From Blakeslea trispora (taxonomy: Eukaryota > Mucoromycota > Mucoromycetes > Mucorales > Choanephoraceae), in NCBI GenBank assembly GCA_025331445.1, contig JAIWNE010000042.1, positions 124,001 through 188,000 of the forward strand: a stretch of DNA of 64,000 bases, read 5' to 3'. Below, one piece after another: positions 1 to 12,195 of the stretch (position 1 is the first letter of the stretch; each line of letters begins with the position of its first letter). The notes under the pieces are model-generated. The model was given only the letters and a program-made list of their open reading frames with translations. It made no database searches and was not told the DNA's origin. A program made the position numbers and the translations under genes.

Positions 1-3000
1 ATGATTGTCTATCGAATCAGTTCTTGCTGAAAATTATTGATAAAATACAAAGCAATATTCCAAGGAGCCTTTCAACCATTTCGGTTTTTCATTTTTTTTT
101 TGTTTCTTATCATCGTGTTACGTGGGTTGTTCCTTCATACATCCTTTGAGATACAAAACCCCTTGTACTAAGGCTTGATTATGAGCGCATGCACTCTCAT
201 TAATACAGCTGATTTGGAGCAAGCTTTGTTTGATTGAGGAACGATCTGTTCTTTCGAAATACAATAGCATACCTTTAATATTTCGAAGGCTGTTTGTCTT
301 TTAGCAGGTCCTTCGCTTTATATTGAGCCTAGCATAGCACTGGAGATAACGCAAATATCACAGCTGAAGTATCTCTTGTTCAAATACCATCATTTTTGCC
401 ACACCCTGTTTCCAAAAAGAAAAAAAAAAGTTGGGCTAACTAAAAAAAAAAAAGAAAGAACTCTAAATACGAATCTCTTCAAAAAGCGCCAGCACCCCCA
501 CAATGGATCACAGTTGTTCAAAAACACACCAAGAGCTATTAAAACAAAGCTTCGTTTCCTTCTTTTTTTTGTCATATAATCTACAGATAAAAATACATGA
601 TTCAGGTGGTAGAACAAAGCCTTAAGGGAAAAGACGACCAACTGTATTTTCTCTTGGAAGACTCTATGGAATATACTACTTGCATGAAGGTCTATTCCTC
701 GGTTTTTTGAAGTTGGTGGCTTTGTTTCCGACGTCGTAAAGCAGATATTTGAGCTATTAACAGGAATGGACCAAGATGCTCTTGTATCAAAAACTATCTA
801 CACTATAATACAATGGTAGGAAGAATTCTTGGCATCATCAGCAAAACAGCATTTTTTTAATGGCTTCCCAATGTTACCCAGTATGGCCAATACCGCTGCA
901 TTCATTGACAATACACTCCATCTTTTTTTAAAAAAACACAAACGGTACATGAAGAGCAAAACTGTCTCACCAAACTTTTGATAGACTTCACAAAATGAGG
1001 AAACGTCTTTAGATAGTGACTCTTTAATGTAATACAAGAATTTCCTGTAGCTGTTGATATAGAAAGTTAGACTTCTTTGTCTGTGGTATGCTGCGTTAGG
1101 TACTATTTAGTCCTGAGAAAACAACATATATGCCCAAAGTCATAATTTCTCATCACTATTGAATTCCCAAGTTTTTTTTTGTTGTTGCTCAAATTTCCTT
1201 TGTCAGCCCAACAAGAAATACAAAGGGAACGTAGCCGTCAAGTACAAGAGATCACTGGCTTAGGGAAAAAAAATAAGCTTAAACAAAAAGGGAACACAAA
1301 TTTATACTCTGCTACATACACTTTTTGGAAAAAGAAATTCCCAAGCCCTTTTTGTTCTTTTTAATACTTTTGATATACCTATGCTCTAATGTGGGTTGAT
1401 GATCGACTTGAAACTAAAGCGAAATCGCACACTCTTCGAGCATCAAGACAATGATATTGAGCTGCTGATGCAGTAGAAAGCATGGGCCACAGACACCAAA
1501 ACTGTCTGCTTAAAAATAGTCTTATGCAATCAGAGGGTCTAGCTTTTTTTTTAGTGTAAGCTTGCAGTTCAATCTCAATTACTAGGCATGATAAGCTTGT
1601 CTTTCTTTGTTTCCAGCTGACTATGCAGCTGTACACAAGAAAAAAAGATGTATTCAAGATTAGTCATTTCGCAAGGACTGTCAGAAACTGAAGAGCAGTA
1701 ATAAGAAAATCAATTTGATGCGAACGCCTTGAAGTATAACGTCTTCCACTTAAATTTTCCTCTCTTGCTTACTAACTTTTTCTTAGCTAATGTCATTTAG
1801 CAACTTCTAATTGTTCCTTTGACGGTTTTTTTTCTTGTACTTGAGACAAAAAGCTGTAGGCTTCGTATGCAAAAGAATACTCACATGACATTATACAAGG
1901 ACTGAGATTGTTTGGTTTGTTTGTCTCTTAACAATATTCAAACCTGAGAGGTCAGTACACATTTAATTTAGTCATAGGTAATCTATTTTAAATTTCATTT
2001 GTTGTAGCCATGAGAGTAGAGCACGTGTAAATGCTGTAGCACTTCATATCGATTGTCAAGACGTTGCTTTCTGTGGTAGCAGAATGTGCGCTATAGCGAA
2101 CGGATTACTTTGTTCAACCCTTGTGGCTTCCGTGCATAGAAATGCTTATTTAAAGAGAGCGTGATTTATAAAGCCATGCGCCCCATCTTATTTTGTGCTA
2201 GCAGTTGTATATGATACATAGAATTGCAAATCTATTTTGTGTGAGACAACAGACAAACAAATTTGTTATGTGTATAAGAAGATTTATTCCTCATGAGGCA
2301 GTTTGTTCAAAGTGACAAGCAAGTCCAAAAATGGCTTTTTTGCTGTTCTATCGCGATTTGTCACACATCCAAAGTCTAAAACTCTGGCGGCTGTGCGAAA
2401 CTTTCTGAATTTTTTAATATTGAAATCCCATTTTGCAGTTTTAATTGAATATAAGCGGCCTCTAAAATGATATGCATCAAGCCATAAAATATGTGGTAAT
2501 TATACTACTTCCAGAAAAATTTCGTAATTAACTGATACAGAAAGTGATCTTTGGATGCGACCTCAGCTTTTAAGAGTGATGTACCAGGTTTAGTTTTATT
2601 GGTGCCTATAGGCCTGGATAGAATAAACTGTTTGTCTATCATGCTGAATACACTTTCTATTCACTTAACAAGCGGACTTCATTTTGTAACGTCCAGCCTT
2701 ACTATCTCAACAATGCATTTCGAACATAACATCGCAATGCGCTTCTTTGTGGTAAAGCATCCGATGTAAATGGATGAATACATTATTTATGTCGAGTATG
2801 TCATGAGAACTTTAGAGGCTATGATTTCTCAGGTGTTTTATCCCAGCGTATGTTTCGCATTACGTCTTGACATAGATCTTCGAGAATTAAATTTTTAACT
2901 TTGAACATTGCTTTTGAGCAACAAAGCGCATGTGTAACAATTTCCATTCTGGTACACGCTCGAAACAAACATTTGTTGTATGCACTATGTGCATGTTGTA

Positions 3001-3867
3001 ATCAAAAGTGTCAAAAAATGGCGTGATAGAATACAAATGGCTTCTTCCGTTCCGAAGCTTTTGATTGGACAGTTTGACACCAATATCCATGTTAAAGCCC
3101 AGATCAAACGCCTTGGATGTATCATTAGTTTCTACATGGTTTGGGCTTTAATCAAACAAATCGCTATAATAAAAAGTTCTAAAAGTTTATTCGGACTACT
3201 TCTTTTGCTATCGTGCTGTAATAATATGCCTACGGAAAGAGATGAATACAGCTCGATTCCATTAGGTATCACAAACACATCTTGATTTAATTCAGAAGAT
3301 CACTTGTCTGAGAAGGAACGAACTCTGTGTACTGAAGAGACACGCATGTCTGGTTTGAGAGGTAGTATTTGTTAGCAATATACACAGCAGCTAGTGTACA
3401 TTTAAGAAGCGTTAAAGTGAAAACATAAATCAATAGATTGTCTTGAAATCAGTTAAATGTTTTGTTTTAAAAACTCTCTGCATGTTAGGAAAAAGAAAAA
3501 AAAGGAGGGAAGAATGGGAAAGAGTACATGTATGCATCTACCGATTAAATCAATGCTCTTTTGACCCAATCTTAATTGTGTAAGACTAAAGCTTGTGTCA
3601 TTCAGCTTCATCGATATATGATAGAGACAAACTAAATAAGCGGCATCTATTGCTTTTGGTATATTTTGTTACTACTGACTTGAAGTGTTCTTGTATCTTT
3701 CTATTAATAAATCAAATCAGTACAATACGCTGAGTATCTATGTACTTTGTTACAGCCAATTTAACTGAATATCTAAGAGCATTTATTTAGTTTATTAGAT
3801 GTTTACAACTTCCACTGTCCAGCAAATGGTTTTATACATTCTTAATATACAATACAAACAAGGCTAT
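1..3867. other. gene-poor AT-rich interval
   Basis: No gene model can be supported here. The reading frames are short, lack recognisable motifs and do not join across plausible GT-AG introns. One stretch on the minus strand (about 2890-3135) stays open for more than 80 codons with a fairly normal amino-acid mix and may be an eroded coding fragment; it is listed separately. A 10-bp perfect inverted repeat (TTAAAGCCCA / TGGGCTTTAA) lies near 3092-3151. The last few hundred bases are the 3' flank of the minus-strand subtilisin gene. Confidence 0.6.
2887..3135 (-). pseudogene. possible eroded coding fragment
   Basis: On the minus strand an open stretch of a little over 80 codons ends at a stop near 2887. 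It contains a tract like SITPFFDTFDYNMHIVHT followed by a segment rich in charged and aromatic residues, unlike the surrounding intergenic DNA. It has a stop immediately upstream and no convincing partner exon. I do not recognise a family. It could be a relic of a mobile-element protein or simply a chance open frame. Confidence 0.2.
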
Positions 3868-6800
3868 TTAATCTTTAATGACATCGGGCGAATACCAAAT
3901 ATCATAATCCTGTTCCTTATTAGGATCACCTAATGGACGTAATGCCATTACCTTAAACTTGTAGGTACCTGGTGGCAATGATTTTCCAATAGCTAACTGC
4001 TCTATTCCAAAAATTCTATCTGATGACCTTTCTAATTTCCTGATATCCTGATACAATTCACTTCCAGCTGTATTGGTCATACCACCACGATGACTTAGGG
4101 CTCCTAGAGCTGCCTGTTCAGTGGAGCTTACTACGTTACCGTACCAGGGTAACAACAGAAAGTCAGCAGGATTGAAGACGTCACTCTTGCTCAAATAGCG
4201 TGCATAGCCTCCAGGGACAAGACCAAGGTTATGTGAGACATTTGTAGCATTAACAATGGAGATGGAAATAATAGGCGAAGATTCAAGTAACTGCATAGAT
4301 AGGAAAGCAGGTGTGATACTACTCACATGTGAGGCAATAAGATTTGGCATGGTTCGATTGACGAGCAAGACTGGCATTTGAGATAGCCTGTTGGTCAAGC
4401 CAGCATATGGAATATATTTTACATCGGCTGAATTAGTCAGCTTTGTAACGGTAATATAGCCAGAATAGACAGAAGGAGGAAGTGTACTCGAGTTGATTGG
4501 TGGTTGGATACGTATCGTCACATTTTTTTCATGGTTAGCATGTATCTCTATAATTTCTGATCCTATTATCTCAATGTTTGCTTGAGCTTGCATCTTTTGT
4601 TCGACTAACTTTGGTTTTTTGAGTGGTAGGATGTTTCGTATGGTTGCATTTAGCTGATAGTTATCTGTGTCTCCGTCCGGGCCTTCATAGTTTCTGTTAA
4701 CAGTTTGCGGTTGATAGGCTTGAACCATCACAGCACTCATGTAACCTACTTTGTACTCTGACATCATACGGCCATTGTTTTTTATTGTCAGTGTGTATTC
4801 ATTATTACTAGCCATATGGTCCAAATCACTTAGTTTGATCTGTTCAGGTACAACGGCTGTATCGGAAGCAATTGCATGATACACATCTACCAGACCAGCT
4901 CCTTGTCGTGCTACTGAATTTAGCTGATTTTCGGTACCAAACACTTCAAAGGGCTTTCCATTGTTCAACAACATATGTCTTACATCAGTGATGTTGATTG
5001 ATTTGCTTCCGCCTCTTGATTCTAACATCAACGCAATAACACCAGCCACAAATGGACTTGCCATACTAGTACCACTTAGAGTAGCATAACTACCTAGGCT
5101 TGTAGGGTATGTAGAATAGATGTGACCTCCTGGAGCACTCAAATCAGGTTTCAAACTAAGATCAGGAGCTAATCCCCAAGAGCTAAATTCACTAATAAGA
5201 CCGGCCGTTGGGACAGGAAAGCTAACATCATGCTTTTGAAATGTGGCACTTCTATTCGTTGAAGCAAGAGACTGAAAGAGCAGTTGACCGTCTTGTTTAG
5301 AGATACCTCCATAATCGATATGAATGCCATCATTAAATGCAGAGGGATTCAAAGGTCCAACTTCGTTGTTGTATATGAGAACTGCTAAAGCACCTGCCTT
5401 TTGAGTATTCAATATCTTCTCCATAAAAGTACATCCACCCCGACTGACAATAGCCACCTTGTTTTTCAAGTCAACAGGGAGAGGTTGACAGGCATCGCTT
5501 TGAGGTGCAAATGTTGATGAAGTTAGAGCAAGCTCCGCTGAAGTCAAATTAAATATATTCCCTTGAGGAGTGGTATATACTAAATTTGAAGAAAAGAAAG
5601 CAAAGAGAGGTGTTAACAGATTGAAAAAGATCATATTTAAAAAGTAGCTATAAATGCAAAGAGCTCATTTACCAATGGTAACATTGTCCAGTGTAAAAGT
5701 ATGCGATAGGACGTTTGTGTTGTCGATACTAGCAATAGATAAAGCATGCTTCCCAATAGAAGGGGTTCCAACTTCAAACATGCCTTTATCTCCTTCGTTT
5801 CCGGCAGCAGCCACTACAATCATGCCTTTTAGGGAAAGCTCGTCAGCAAGCAAAGAAGTAGGGGATTCCGGCCAGCCCAGGTCCCCCAGTGACAAATTAA
5901 CAACATCCATGCCATCCAAGTACGCTCTTTCCATTGCTTTCATGATTATGTCATCTGCACTGCCGCCTTTACATCCAAAGATACGGTAAGCTCCAAAAGT
6001 AACTACGAATAAGGGTCAAACAAATTAGGTTTTGTTTTTCTAAAAGAATGAGAAGCTATCTAGTTTATCATTACCATCTGGTGCTACGCCAGTAAAGAGC
6101 ATGTCATTTGCGCCAATGATACCTGCCACATGTGTTCCATGCCCGTTGCAAGTATCACGGGGATCTTCATCTGGTATAGGAAAATTCTCGCCCGTATAGG
6201 CATCTCCAACAAAATCGTAGCCATAAGCTACACGACAGCCTTTACCAAAACAACCACCCAATCCAGGATGCATGTAATCAATGCCAGTATCAATAATAGC
6301 TACCTTTATACTGGATCCTCTTATTCTACAGCCCAAGAAGTTATCGAGTATGGATGAGAAAGTACGTTTTAAACTGTTCATTGTTCTTCATCGATTTACC
6401 CTAATTCATCTCTGACTCTTTTGACACCAGTTGTATTATAGATCGTGAAAAGAGATGATACTTGATCTTTGAGATTAGTTGTAATATCAATGGGTGTTGT
6501 GTTGTTGTTCGTAAGTAAATAGCGAGGCTTTGATATAGCATTCTAATGGCAGAATAAGAGTTGATGCACTTGAAAAAAGAAGAATGGATATCAAAACTTA
6601 CTACAGGCCAAGCTTTTTTGACGCCTCTAACTTTTTCGAAAAACAAACTTGCATCTTGTGCAGATTTGAAGGAGACTGAAACAGCATTGATCACCTCGTA
6701 TTCATGCCGAATGTCATAATTGATATTGTGTTGTTCAAGTTGGTCATAAAACAATCTTCTTTTGGATAACATATGTCGCTTCGAAATATAGGTATGGACT

Positions 6801-6913
6801 GGTTTGTCGAACTCTATGACAAATGTTTGTGATAATGCATTGGACTCTGAGTCAGCAAAATTAAATAAGCATACAAGTAAAATACAAGCTGTGATCTTAA
6901 CAAAAGATAACAT
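3868..6913 (-). CDS. secreted subtilisin-like serine protease (S8) with PA insert
   Basis: Five exons (6913-6602, 6542-6400, 6325-6075, 6002-5673, 5579-3868) join in phase to 915 residues. A hydrophobic signal peptide (about 1-22) is followed by an I9-type propeptide ending near KKAWPV. The S8 catalytic domain shows Asp in AIIDTGIDYMHP (about D164), His in CNGHGTHVAG (about H214), the oxyanion Asn in AAAGNEGDKG and Ser in LSGTSMASPF (about S517). A protease-associated domain (RGGCTFMEKI) sits between Asn and Ser, as in the minor extracellular protease Vpr/lactocepin-like group. The C-terminal 350 residues look like an Fn3-type beta domain. It probably degrades extracellular protein. The intron between exons 2 and 3 was placed by following the frame NTTGVKRVRDELG into IRGSSIKVA. 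Family call is firm; substrate is unknown. Confidence 0.93.
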
Positions 6914-7261
6914 ATTAGATTCAAATATTGAAAAGTAAATAAAGAGAAGAAGAACATGTATATAAAAGTCAATGTTGATCTTTAGTCATTCTATCAGTCA
7001 AAATTGACCTAGGCAACGTGCCTGTTCCTCGTCTCTTTTCAAGCACACTTCATCACCTTCATGTTTGTTACATGTTGCCGTCAAATAATAATGTGGGGTA
7101 ATGGAATTGATCAGTTAAAATCAGAATAAATCAAGGGAATAGACTCTATTCCGGTAAAGGTGGGGGAGGGGGGAGAGGAGGGGAGACTAAATCAGGTAAA
7201 AAAAATTAAACGAGGCATATTTGTTAAACTGTAAAGGGTATTCTTTATTAGCTTATGCACT
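6914..7261. promoter_or_regulatory. subtilisin promoter region with G-rich tract
   Basis: This gap separates the start of the subtilisin gene from the 3' end of DCTN5, so it should hold the protease promoter. Positions 7159-7186 form a very G-rich purine tract on the plus strand (runs of five, six and four G), which is a C-rich pyrimidine tract on the coding strand. It is a weak G-quadruplex candidate because only three clean G runs are separated by loops. No clear TATA box was found. Confidence 0.35.
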
Positions 7262-8175
7262 CTAGTCTTTTGGCATGAACTTTGCGTAATAGTCTTTCGT
7301 CTTGTTCTCATACAGTTCTTGGGTACATTCGGGTAATTCGTCTTGATATTTGCCTAATCAGATTATGTAAGCAAGCTGCCTCTTCTTCTTTTCCTTTAGC
7401 CTATTCTTTTTTATCTCACCTGGAGATCCAGAATAGACACTGAAAGAAGGTACTACTGTATTAGGTGGTATAATTGTATTATCTGTAATACAACAGCAGT
7501 CTTTAATGATGGCAAATCGTCCCTATTTGTAGAATGTAATGTATGAGACTAACTAGCTATTACAAGAGATAGGGCTACTTTACAATAATGCAGTTCTTTC
7601 CAATCGTAACATGCGATCCGATTGTAGCTGCCTCTACGATACTGCCTTCTCCAATAGTAACGTGATCTCCTATCTTCATTGGGTAATAACTGAAGATTCT
7701 GTATACGTATGTTTAGCAAGCGAGTCATGTTGAGCGAAATCGTTTGCCTTGCTGACTAACCCTTTGTAAGTTTTGTAAGGTGGTCTTATGATCGACTTTT
7801 GTGAAAGTAAGCAATAACGACCAATGGCAATAACGACTGCATGTCCACCGCCTGTTCGTCGAAGGTCACCTCGGATCACACAATCAGTTTGGATGATGGT
7901 CTAGGTACAACAAAAAAAAAAACAGATAAGCAAAAAAAAAGTAACACGCGAAAGCCTTATGTAAGCTATAGGCAATAGACAATATTTACTTTTCCACCAA
8001 GGATAATATTCTGACTTCCACAAATAACTGATTTTCGACTGACTTTATTGCCTGTATCCTAAAGAAGACTGAATGGGTTACAAAATAGAACAAGATGAAA
8101 GAAAAAGGGGGGATGGTATCGCTTTACAGTTTCTATATATTCAGCACGGTTATAATGAATAATGGGTGCTTCCAT
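7262..8175 (-). CDS. DCTN5: dynactin subunit 5 (p25)
   Basis: Six exons (8175-8128, 8058-7990, 7900-7761, 7698-7584, 7522-7420, 7353-7262) give 188 residues, close to the usual 180-190. The protein is a left-handed beta-helix of hexapeptide repeats: [18 protein letters not shown], then [35 protein letters not shown] and the conserved tail [12 protein letters not shown] and LPECTQEL. p25 sits in the pointed-end complex of dynactin and helps select dynein cargo, such as early endosomes in hyphae. The start gives the expected short N-terminus [16 protein letters not shown]. The third donor is GTTAGT, a little unusual. The gene is divergent from the kinase at 8285 with only about 110 bp between start codons. 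Confidence 0.94.
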
Positions 8176-8284
8176 TTGCCCTAGAGATTAAAGTTTGTTA
8201 CAGGAACAAATAGAGAGAAAAAAAAAAAGACGAAGAGTGGTAAAAATTGCCTTGCCCTTTTTTTTGTGATATTGGTTACACAAT
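8176..8284. promoter_or_regulatory. short shared divergent promoter DCTN5 / kinase
   Basis: Only 109 bp separate the start codons of the minus-strand DCTN5 and the plus-strand kinase. The interval is A-rich on the left and pyrimidine-rich near the kinase start. If the kinase starts at its second in-frame ATG (8363), the pyrimidine tract at 8295-8360 would be its leader and the spacing would be 187 bp. No specific factor site is recognised. Confidence 0.45.
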
Positions 8285-9657
8285 ATGTCATTTCGCATTT
8301 TCCCTCTTTCTACTCTTTGTTCTTTCTTGTACATTAATCTCATCTTTGATTTTATCTCAACAATGACCCATTCAAAAGGAGGAGCATTTTCAATTGTACC
8401 ACAGGATATTAGCCGACATTTTATCGAGCCACCTGAAACTAATCAGTCAAAACAGACCAACATTCGATTAAATCGACATTTCTATGTTTCTAATCACAAG
8501 TCATATTCATCTTCTGAAGAAGAACAGGAGTACAATGAGCTAGAAATTACTAGTACTTTGTGTAAAAAAAGCACTGATCATATATGCCTAGAGAACAACC
8601 AACTCTCTTTTGAAGAAGACGGAGAGAATGAGGCGTCATCTATATCACCCATCAAATGGACTTTTGTTCGTCAGTTATTTTCTAAACTTAGTCTTCATCA
8701 TGTTGCTATTCCCTCACCATCGTGCATCTCACCTGTAGATGACCCTTCACAATCTTGCTTAAGTAAATATGGGAAGCTGATAAATAAACAAATAGGCGAA
8801 GGGGTGTCAGCCACAGTTCAAGTAGTGCAGCATGAACATTCTCTCTTGGCAGTCAAGATATTCCAAAAACGCAAACGCAAAGAATCTATCAGTGGATACA
8901 TGAAGGCATTAGCAAGCGAGTTCTGTATTGCGTCTGCTCTACATCATGACTGCATTGCTAAGACAATTGATTTTGTTCGCTTGGATGAAGAACGAGAACG
9001 ATTCGGTATCGTAATGGAATATGTAGGTGCTCTTTCTTTTGTTTAAATCGATTTCGATTGATTTTAATTGCTATGTTTGCACTCATATACATGTGCCCTT
9101 AGTATCCTGAAGGAGATATGTACACTTTGATCAAGCAGAGAGAGCTTCAAGATTCAGAAATTTATTGCTATTTCAAGCAACTTCTCTTAGGACTTGACTA
9201 TTTACATTCATTGGGTGTTGCTCATCGAGACTTAAAACCCGAAAATCTGTTGATCCATCAAGGTCAGCTCAAGATATCCGACTTTGGTTCTGCTGACGTA
9301 TTTCGTGTTGCATGGCAGGATCATAGTCGCCTTTCAGATGGCCTATGTGGCACTACGCCTTACATGGCACCTGAGATATTTCTAGATCAAGGTTATTGGG
9401 CTGCTCCAGTTGATGTCTGGTCAGCCGGCATCATATTGTTCTGTATGAAGTTTGATGGTGTTCCCTTTGGATCTGCACAGTTAACCGACACAAATTATCC
9501 AATCTATTTACGAAGACGGCTTTTGAAACAATATGGACCATTCAACAAACTTGATCATGAACCACAGACAGTTATTTATGCCATGCTCAATCCCGATAGT
9601 CAGACACGGATTTCAGTGCATGATTTATTACAGTTGCCATGGATACAGTCACTTTGA
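8285..9657 (+). CDS. HAL/NPR-type serine/threonine protein kinase
   Basis: Two exons (8285-9022, 9103-9657) join in phase 0 to 430 residues. The kinase domain begins near [18 protein letters not shown] (glycine loop) with AVKIF (ATP lysine), and continues with [13 protein letters not shown] (catalytic loop), [11 protein letters not shown] (DFG), [11 protein letters not shown] (APE) and [12 protein letters not shown]. The ending [20 protein letters not shown] is typical of the fungal HAL4/HAL5/NPR1 group, which regulates nutrient and cation transporters at the plasma membrane. The N-terminal 160 residues are mainly polar and probably disordered. The first 26 codons read as a hydrophobic tract from pyrimidine-rich DNA, so the true start may be the in-frame ATG at 8363. 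Confidence 0.9.
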
Positions 9658-9695
9658 TTTATGCCAACCGTAATAACAATAAAAAAAAACGTATT

Positions 9696-10705
9696 TTATT
9701 CTTCCATTTGTTGCTTTAATGATTGAGGATCGTAACCATGTACGCCTAAATCATTGCGCGTCTCTGATGGGTCGTCTAATGTTTGTTCTAAATAAAATCC
9801 TAGGAAACCTTGTTGTGTTAACCAACCCTTCTTATTCGCACCAAACTTAAGAGCCATTTGACGCAAGAAGGCAGGCGGAGGTTGCATTCCATTTGTCTTG
9901 ACAATGAAATTGGTCAGTTCCTTTGGACTCAGAGCACCATCCTTATCTTGATCAAATCGGCTAAATATCTCAATCAACACATCAGTCAATGCTTGCGATA
10001 GCTGGTTGTCCTCTGTTACTAGCTTTTCTTCTCCTTGATAACCACTTGCAATTCGATCAATTTCATCTTCAAGCACTATAGAAAAAGAAAAAGGCCAGGT
10101 TAGCTTGCGATGCATAAAAATAATACTTTCTATACATTACTATCAATAGGTTCAAAACTAGGATCCACAGCTCTTCCCATCTGTAATAAAATCAGAGCTT
10201 CATCTAATTTGTTCAAGACAAATAAAATAAAGCCTAGGATATAATAACACCCTGCATGTCCGGGAAATGTATCTAAAATCCATATCATCTTTGAAGCTAC
10301 TTGTACTAGTGTGTCCACATTGCCGTCTTGTTGGAATGTCTCTAACTGTGTCTGTGCGTGAGCATATTCTTTATCGGCTTGATCCATCAAGTCGGTATCG
10401 TCTTCTACAGTGACTGCCATGTTTTTTTGAATATAATAAGTGCGCCAGTCAGTTGGTTCTTGACCAAATTTCTCGGCCAAGCCAGAGTCAAGTGTTAGGC
10501 CAGAGGCAGTACTGAACAGGGTATAAACTTGGAACAAGTCGCCAAAGTCGTTGATAGTTTTTGATTTCCAGAGGCTATTGTTCATCATGAAGAGTTGATA
10601 AAGTGACTTGGAGCAAAGGCCGAGTTGAAAAATATCTTTGGGTTCCAGAAGGAAGGCTAAACCTTCGATTACGATGTGAGGAAAGCTTTCTATCTGCAGA
10701 GTCAT
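9696..10705 (-). CDS. F-box / TPR-like / EF-hand protein
   Basis: Two exons (10705-10141, 10075-9696) join in phase 1 to 314 residues. The N-terminus (about 8-55) looks like an F-box: PHIVIEGLAFLLEPKDIFQL with a following SLWKSKTINDFG. The middle (about 110-190) has helical repeats ending in GCYYILGFILFVLNKLDEAL, like a TPR unit. The C-terminal part has an EF-hand with a complete loop, DQDKDGALSPKEL (Asp, Asp, Asp, backbone position, Glu), followed by a second degenerate hand. This suggests a substrate adaptor for an SCF ubiquitin ligase that could be calcium-responsive. The domain order is clear; the function is inferred. Confidence 0.85.
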
Positions 10706-11176
10706 GGTGTGTCTAATGAAATAAGAATGCAGTTGAAAGCAACAAAAAGAAAAATATACAATTCATGTACTCTCAAGTGGCTTAGAAGAGGTAGAAAAAA
10801 AAAAAGACTCTTATGCAACATGTCACTTTGGCTTCCGATTCGGTCGCACCTTGTCTTCCTGGGCAAAAGCCATTACTAACTAAAACAAATATTATATCAA
10901 CATTCTTCTGGACAACAAGTGATGTACTGACCGCAAGCAGAATACGACTAGCAACTCAAGTAAGCAGCATTTCGACACATCAACCATCTTCAGGTTTCCG
11001 CAACTTGGGAGACATGTTGCATACTAAGTTGAAGCTTTGAAGGTTACACAATGTGTTGGCTCAAGTATACGGCAAGTAGTATCCTCGGCTAGTTTAATTT
11101 CGAAGATTCATGTGACACTTATTGTCTTCTTTTTTCTTGCTTTTTTTTTCTTTTTTTTTCATCAAAGTAAATTAGA
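10706..11176. promoter_or_regulatory. divergent promoter F-box/EF-hand gene and SFT2
   Basis: This 471-bp interval lies between two divergently transcribed genes. It has mixed AT-rich sequence and a strong pyrimidine block (about 11129-11160) just before the SFT2 start, typical of leaders in this window. The reading frames in it do not resemble protein. Confidence 0.5.
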
Positions 11177-12085
11177 ATGAAGTTTGGGTTTTTCTCTTCT
11201 GATTTTAGCGACCAAGGAGTCATGGACGATGGTAAAGTCTTTTTGCTTGTTTGTTTAGAATACTATGTTTAGTTATTGTTTAGGTTCTTGGCAGTTCTGT
11301 GGTTTGGATAGATCACAGCGTCTATTTGCCTTTGGAGGCTGGTAAGCTATCTGTTCTTTCTTTCTGTATACGTGATTGCTTCATTTAAAATCAGCTTCAT
11401 TGCAGGCGCTATTCTGTCAGTCTTAGCAAGTATTGAGTAACAAAGAATGGGTTGTAGAGAGTGTCATTGACAACCGAAAAGAGTACATTATTATTGATTG
11501 TAGGCAACATCACAGCTTTTGCGATTATCTATAGTTTTGGAAATATTATATCTCTTTTCAGGCAAGTACTATTGATGAACAAGCCAGAGGAAGAAACCTG
11601 ACTTCAAGTTTGACTAGTCTGACTTTCATCATTGGTATTCCTAAGCAACTCAAGACAATGTTTGCACCTGGTAGGACAATAGAATAAGGCACAAGCAGAA
11701 ATACTCATTGACTCGTTTTTATGCTATTTTCTTTCAAAAAAAAAAAGTTCGATTTTGGGCAACTGTTGTTTATCTTGCTTTATTGGCATTGACATTGATC
11801 TTGTCACTTACAGTAAGCACAACTTTCTTTTCTTTAAAGAAAACATTCATCTTGTTTACATGCAATTCATATAGCTCAAGAATTTTGTGCTGTCGATTGT
11901 CTTGGTCATTATTCAATTCTGTGCGCTTGTGTGGTATTCGTAAGTAGTCTTGTTGTTTCCCCTCCTTTATTTTTCCTTTCTGTTTAAGCAAATTAACATG
12001 CTGCTATTAAAATAGAGCTAGCTATATCCCATACGGTCGTGAAGTCATCCGAAGATTCTTTGGAAGCTGTATTACATCCATATAA
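11177..12085 (+). CDS. SFT2: SFT2/GOT1-family Golgi transport membrane protein
   Basis: Eight short exons (11177-11231, 11284-11341, 11395-11429, 11504-11561, 11618-11670, 11748-11812, 11875-11939, 12016-12085) join in consistent phase to 152 residues. The protein has four hydrophobic segments, starting at LFAFGGCFIAGAILSVLA, with the loop KQLKTMFAPVRFWATVVY between the second and third, and ends GREVIRRFFGSC. SFT2 proteins act in endosome-to-Golgi vesicle fusion. Intron 4 (11562-11617) begins with GC rather than GT, in the context AG|GCAAGT that GC-AG introns use; only this choice keeps the frame SLFSLTFIIGIPKQ. AATAAAA follows the stop at 12090. Confidence 0.92.
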
Positions 12086-12195
12086 ATCAAATAAAACACA
12101 GAATAATACCATTTCATCAATTAAAACATATCTGTTTATTGTGCTGTGATATATGTGTATATACAATGGGAGTACTTATACAATCCCCTTCTCTT

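Noticed and set aside
2980..3285. Plus-strand frame of 101 codons
   Set aside because: It lies opposite the slightly more protein-like minus-strand stretch, has no motif and ends without a plausible splice site.
6326..6381. Apparent start MNSLKRTF for a separate subtilisin frame
   Set aside because: These bases lie in intron 2; splicing from the GTAAAT donor to the TGTAG acceptor restores a continuous propeptide-to-catalytic-domain frame.
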